In this document: positions 6,002-6,926 of the stretch, piece by piece
How positions within the stretch are numbered: the first letter of the stretch is position 1
How the letters are laid out: each line of letters opens with the position of its first letter
NCBI GenBank assembly: GCA_019114715.1
Contig: DXEZ01000071.1
Span: forward strand, 1-6,926
Reading direction: 5' to 3'
DNA length: 6,926 nt
Source of the DNA: Candidatus Sphingobacterium stercoripullorum
Lineage (GTDB): Bacteria; Bacteroidota; Bacteroidia; Sphingobacteriales; Sphingobacteriaceae
Program-made: the position numbers and the translations under genes
The notes under the pieces: model-generated
Seen by the model: the letters and a program-made list of their open reading frames with translations, nothing else
The model's database searches: none
Told to the model about the DNA's origin: nothing

Positions 6002-6328
6002 CTATTTACAGCACGATGTACCTTTACATTTACAGTCCCCTAAAAAAGCTGCAAACAATTTTCGGGCAAGTTCCCAATTCTCACGGTTTATACAATACCG
6101 GACTTTTGGCGTTTCTATTTCCCCCTGAATTAACCCTGCTTCTTTCAGTTCTTTCAAATGCTGCGAAACGGTTGCTTTAGCGATAGGCAGTTCTTCGTGA
6201 ATATCACCGAAGAAACAACTATCTTGTTTTGCCAAGAAAGCAAGAATAGCCATCCGTGCCGGATGTCCCATTGCTTTGGCAAAACGAGCAATCTGTTCCT
6301 GCTCTGTTGTGTACTGTTTCTCTTTCAC
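6002..6328 (-). CDS. arsR: ArsR/SmtB-family arsenic-responsive repressor
   Basis: A 108-residue winged-helix repressor, first gene of the ars operon; it should leave DNA when arsenite binds. The fold is clear: FAKAMGHPARMAILAFL (16-32), then the recognition helix region AKATVSQHLKELKEAGL (50-66), then the wing around IQGEIETPKVRYCI (67-80). The classical ELCVCDL metal site of helix 3 is not present. Its place holds DSCFFGDI with a single cysteine C38. Instead the C-terminus is cysteine-rich (C99, C101, C106, C107), plus C79 in the wing. The inducer site is therefore probably made of C-terminal cysteines, perhaps with C38. The start is a GTG at 6328, supported by a strong AAAGGAG seven bases upstream. 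Operator-like sites lie on both sides of the gene, which implies autoregulation. Confidence 0.95.
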   Translation of the reverse strand: MKEKQYTTEQEQIARFAKAMGHPARMAILAFLAKQDSCFFGDIHEELPIAKATVSQHLKELKEAGLIQGEIETPKVRYCINRENWELARKLFAAFLGDCKCKGTSCCK

Positions 6329-6335
6329 TTCAATT

Positions 6336-6342
6336 CTCCTTT
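6336..6342 (-). promoter_or_regulatory. Strong Shine-Dalgarno of arsR
   Basis: AAAGGAG on the minus strand, seven bases before the GTG start. It fixes the non-ATG start. It is notable because the other genes of this operon have no clear Shine-Dalgarno sequence, as is usual in Bacteroidetes. Confidence 0.8.
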
Positions 6343-6352
6343 CTTATTTGTT

Positions 6353-6370
6353 GTTTGCAAAACTACGAAC
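6353..6370. promoter_or_regulatory. Probable ArsR operator over the promoter -7 box
   Basis: The plus strand reads GTTTGCAAAACTACGAAC, an imperfect inverted repeat (5 of 8 arm positions pair) that differs at only three places from the perfect palindrome at 5961-5978. The half AACTACGAAC is identical in both. Binding here would block the -7 box of the arsR promoter. The differences from perfect symmetry fall on the TTTG of the -7 box, as if symmetry were sacrificed for promoter function. Confidence 0.72.
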
Positions 6371-6389
6371 ATTATTTTTAGTAGCCAAA
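6358..6389 (-). promoter_or_regulatory. arsR operon promoter (Bacteroidetes type)
   Basis: On the minus strand TTTG (6386-6389) is followed after 20 bases by TAGTTTTG (6358-6365). Both elements match the Bacteroidetes TTTG / TAnnTTTG consensus with the accepted spacing. Transcription should start near 6351, about 22 bases before the GTG of arsR. The -7 box lies within the operator-like site at 6353-6370, the expected geometry for repression by ArsR. Confidence 0.85.
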
Positions 6390-6412
6390 TTTTACGGCAT
6401 ATTTTTTTCGGA

Positions 6413-6465
6413 TAGGTGCAAGGTGCAAGTATATATCTATATATATAGCTTGCACCTTGCACCTA
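6413..6465. repeat. Long perfect inverted repeat made of tandem GGTGCAA units
   Basis: The arm TAGGTGCAAGGTGCAAG (6413-6429) pairs perfectly with 6449-6465 over 17 bp. Each arm is itself a tandem duplication of a 7-mer, AGGTGCA AGGTGCA. The loop is an AT dinucleotide tract (6430-6448) that can extend the stem by seven A-T pairs. It lies between two divergent promoters. No T-run follows either arm, so it does not look like an ordinary terminator. A dispersed palindromic repeat, a protein binding array or a cruciform-forming spacer are possible. Confidence 0.85.
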
Positions 6466-6489
6466 AGCTGAAACATTTATATACAGAGA

Positions 6490-6522
6490 TTTGCGTAATT
6501 AAAAAAATGTGTTGTATCTTTG
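6490..6522 (+). promoter_or_regulatory. Consensus promoter for the right-hand gene
   Basis: TTTG (6490-6493) and TATCTTTG (6515-6522) are separated by 21 bases, a full match to the Bacteroidetes promoter consensus. Transcription should begin near 6529. It is divergent from arsR. The only plus-strand gene start seen downstream is at 6873, which would give a leader of about 340 bases. Confidence 0.8.
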
Positions 6523-6539
6523 AACCCGTGAGATAGGCA

Positions 6540-6566
6540 GACAAACAGTGGACAAAGCCGGACAAA
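6540..6566. repeat. Three GACAAA direct repeats phased at about one helical turn
   Basis: GACAAA occurs at 6540-6545, 6551-6556 and 6561-6566, with starts 11 and 10 bases apart, just after the predicted transcription start. A further copy lies at 6686-6691. Same-face spacing fits cooperative binding of a regulator, but chance in an A-rich region cannot be excluded. Confidence 0.5.
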
Positions 6567-6580
6567 TAACCCTGCAAAAA

Positions 6581-6598
6581 TCGTTACTGTTTCGTTAC
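6581..6598. repeat. TCGTTAC direct repeat, 11-base period
   Basis: Identical heptamers at 6581-6587 and 6592-6598, 11 bases start to start, shortly after the GACAAA series. It may belong to the same regulatory array. Confidence 0.4.
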
Positions 6599-6815
6599 CT
6601 ATTTGAAATTTTGGAAAATAAAAAGTTGATTTATAGGCGGTTAGATGTCTGGGCTCAATACTCTCCCTTTCCGCTGAACTAACCGGACAAAACCGAACAG
6701 TAAGCAGACAAGTCCCACAAATTCAATGATTTATGTTTTTTTTATCCCCTTGTGTCTGTCTTAAAGTATTTTCTATTAAAAACTTAATTCCACGAAGCAG
6801 GTCAGAAAACAACAT

Positions 6816-6843
6816 AAAAAAAGGCTATCTATCCCAGACAGCC
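6816..6843 (-). terminator. Intrinsic terminator, minus-strand orientation
   Basis: Read on the minus strand, GGCTGTCT (6843-6836) pairs with AGATAGCC (6830-6823) over 8 bp with one G-U wobble and a GGGAT loop. Seven T residues (6822-6816) follow directly. On the plus strand the same hairpin has an A-C mismatch and only a broken T-run, so it is weaker there. It would stop minus-strand transcription entering from the right of the window, or act as leader structure for the gene at 6873. Confidence 0.65.
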
Positions 6844-6872
6844 AATCTTTTATTAACCTTAAATCTAATACT

Positions 6873-6926
6873 ATGAAAAACACATTGCAAATGTACATGT
6901 TTTCCGCTAACCTCCAAACCGGCAGC
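6873..6926 (+). CDS. Start of an unidentified plus-strand gene (partial)
   Basis: An ATG opens a frame of 18 codons that is open to the window edge, reading MKNTLQMYM then FSANLQTGS. The AT-rich upstream sequence, ending in taatact before the ATG, is common in Bacteroides genes. The visible residues do not form a clear signal peptide. In-frame ATGs at 6891 and 6897 are possible alternative starts. No function can be assigned. It is probably driven by the promoter at 6490-6522. Confidence 0.5.
   Translation, partial: MKNTLQMYMFSANLQTGS

Larger units (their letters stand above)
6530..6872 (+). other. Long gene-free leader with repeats
   Basis: No convincing open reading frame is present on either strand. 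The stretch contains phased GACAAA repeats (6540-6566), TCGTTAC repeats (6581-6598), a repeated 9-mer CCGGACAAA (6558-6566 and 6683-6691), and a 7-bp inverted repeat CGGTTAG/CTAACCG (6638-6644 and 6679-6685). A further 7-bp inverted pair is AAACAGT/ACTGTTT (6543-6549 and 6586-6592). It also holds a terminator-like hairpin that is better formed on the minus strand. I do not recognise a known riboswitch or RNA family. Confidence 0.5.

Noticed and set aside
6413..6465. Intrinsic terminator reading of the long inverted repeat
   Set aside because: Neither side is followed by a T-run in the direction of transcription, and no gene ends there because the flanking genes diverge.
6540..6720. CRISPR-like array
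   Set aside because: Repeats are only 6-9 bases, spacers are irregular and no cas gene is present.

Overview
The window looks like an accessory region of a gut Bacteroidales genome (Bacteroides, Phocaeicola or Parabacteroides type). Three things suggest this. Promoters fit the Bacteroidetes TTTG-N19-21-TAnnTTTG form. Shine-Dalgarno sequences are mostly absent. An RteC-type gene and a small helix-turn-helix gene typical of Bacteroides conjugative elements sit at the left side. The species cannot be fixed from the sequence alone.

Left edge (1-230): the 3' part of a tRNA-Ser(UGA), a strong intrinsic terminator, and a short tandem repeat. tRNA 3' ends are classical integration sites. Positions 228-796 hold two damaged minus-strand genes from an integrative element. 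One is an RteC-like regulator cut after its N-terminal region. The other is a small DNA-binding protein that seems to have lost its recognition region by an in-frame deletion. This stretch reads as a scar of a conjugative or mobilizable element beside a tRNA.

Centre (939-6328, all minus strand): a compact eight-gene arsenic operon in transcription order arsR, a small thioredoxin-like gene, arsF, arsG, arsD, arsA, arsC, acr3. ArsC reduces arsenate to arsenite. ArsD carries arsenite to the ArsA ATPase, which is expected to energise the ACR3 carrier. The thioredoxin-like/ArsF/ArsG block matches the genes linked to reduction of nitrophenyl arsenicals and export of the aminophenyl products. The operon thus appears to cover both inorganic and aromatic arsenic. 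An arsR promoter with consensus elements lies at 6358-6389. An 18-bp operator-like site covers its -7 box, and a close copy, this time a perfect inverted repeat, lies between arsR and the second gene.

Right edge (6329-6926): a divergent intergenic region. It holds the arsR promoter, a 17-bp perfect inverted repeat built from tandem GGTGCAA units, a consensus plus-strand promoter at 6490-6522, and a leader of about 340 bases. The leader contains phased GACAAA and TCGTTAC direct repeats and a minus-strand terminator. It ends at the first 18 codons of an unidentified plus-strand gene.
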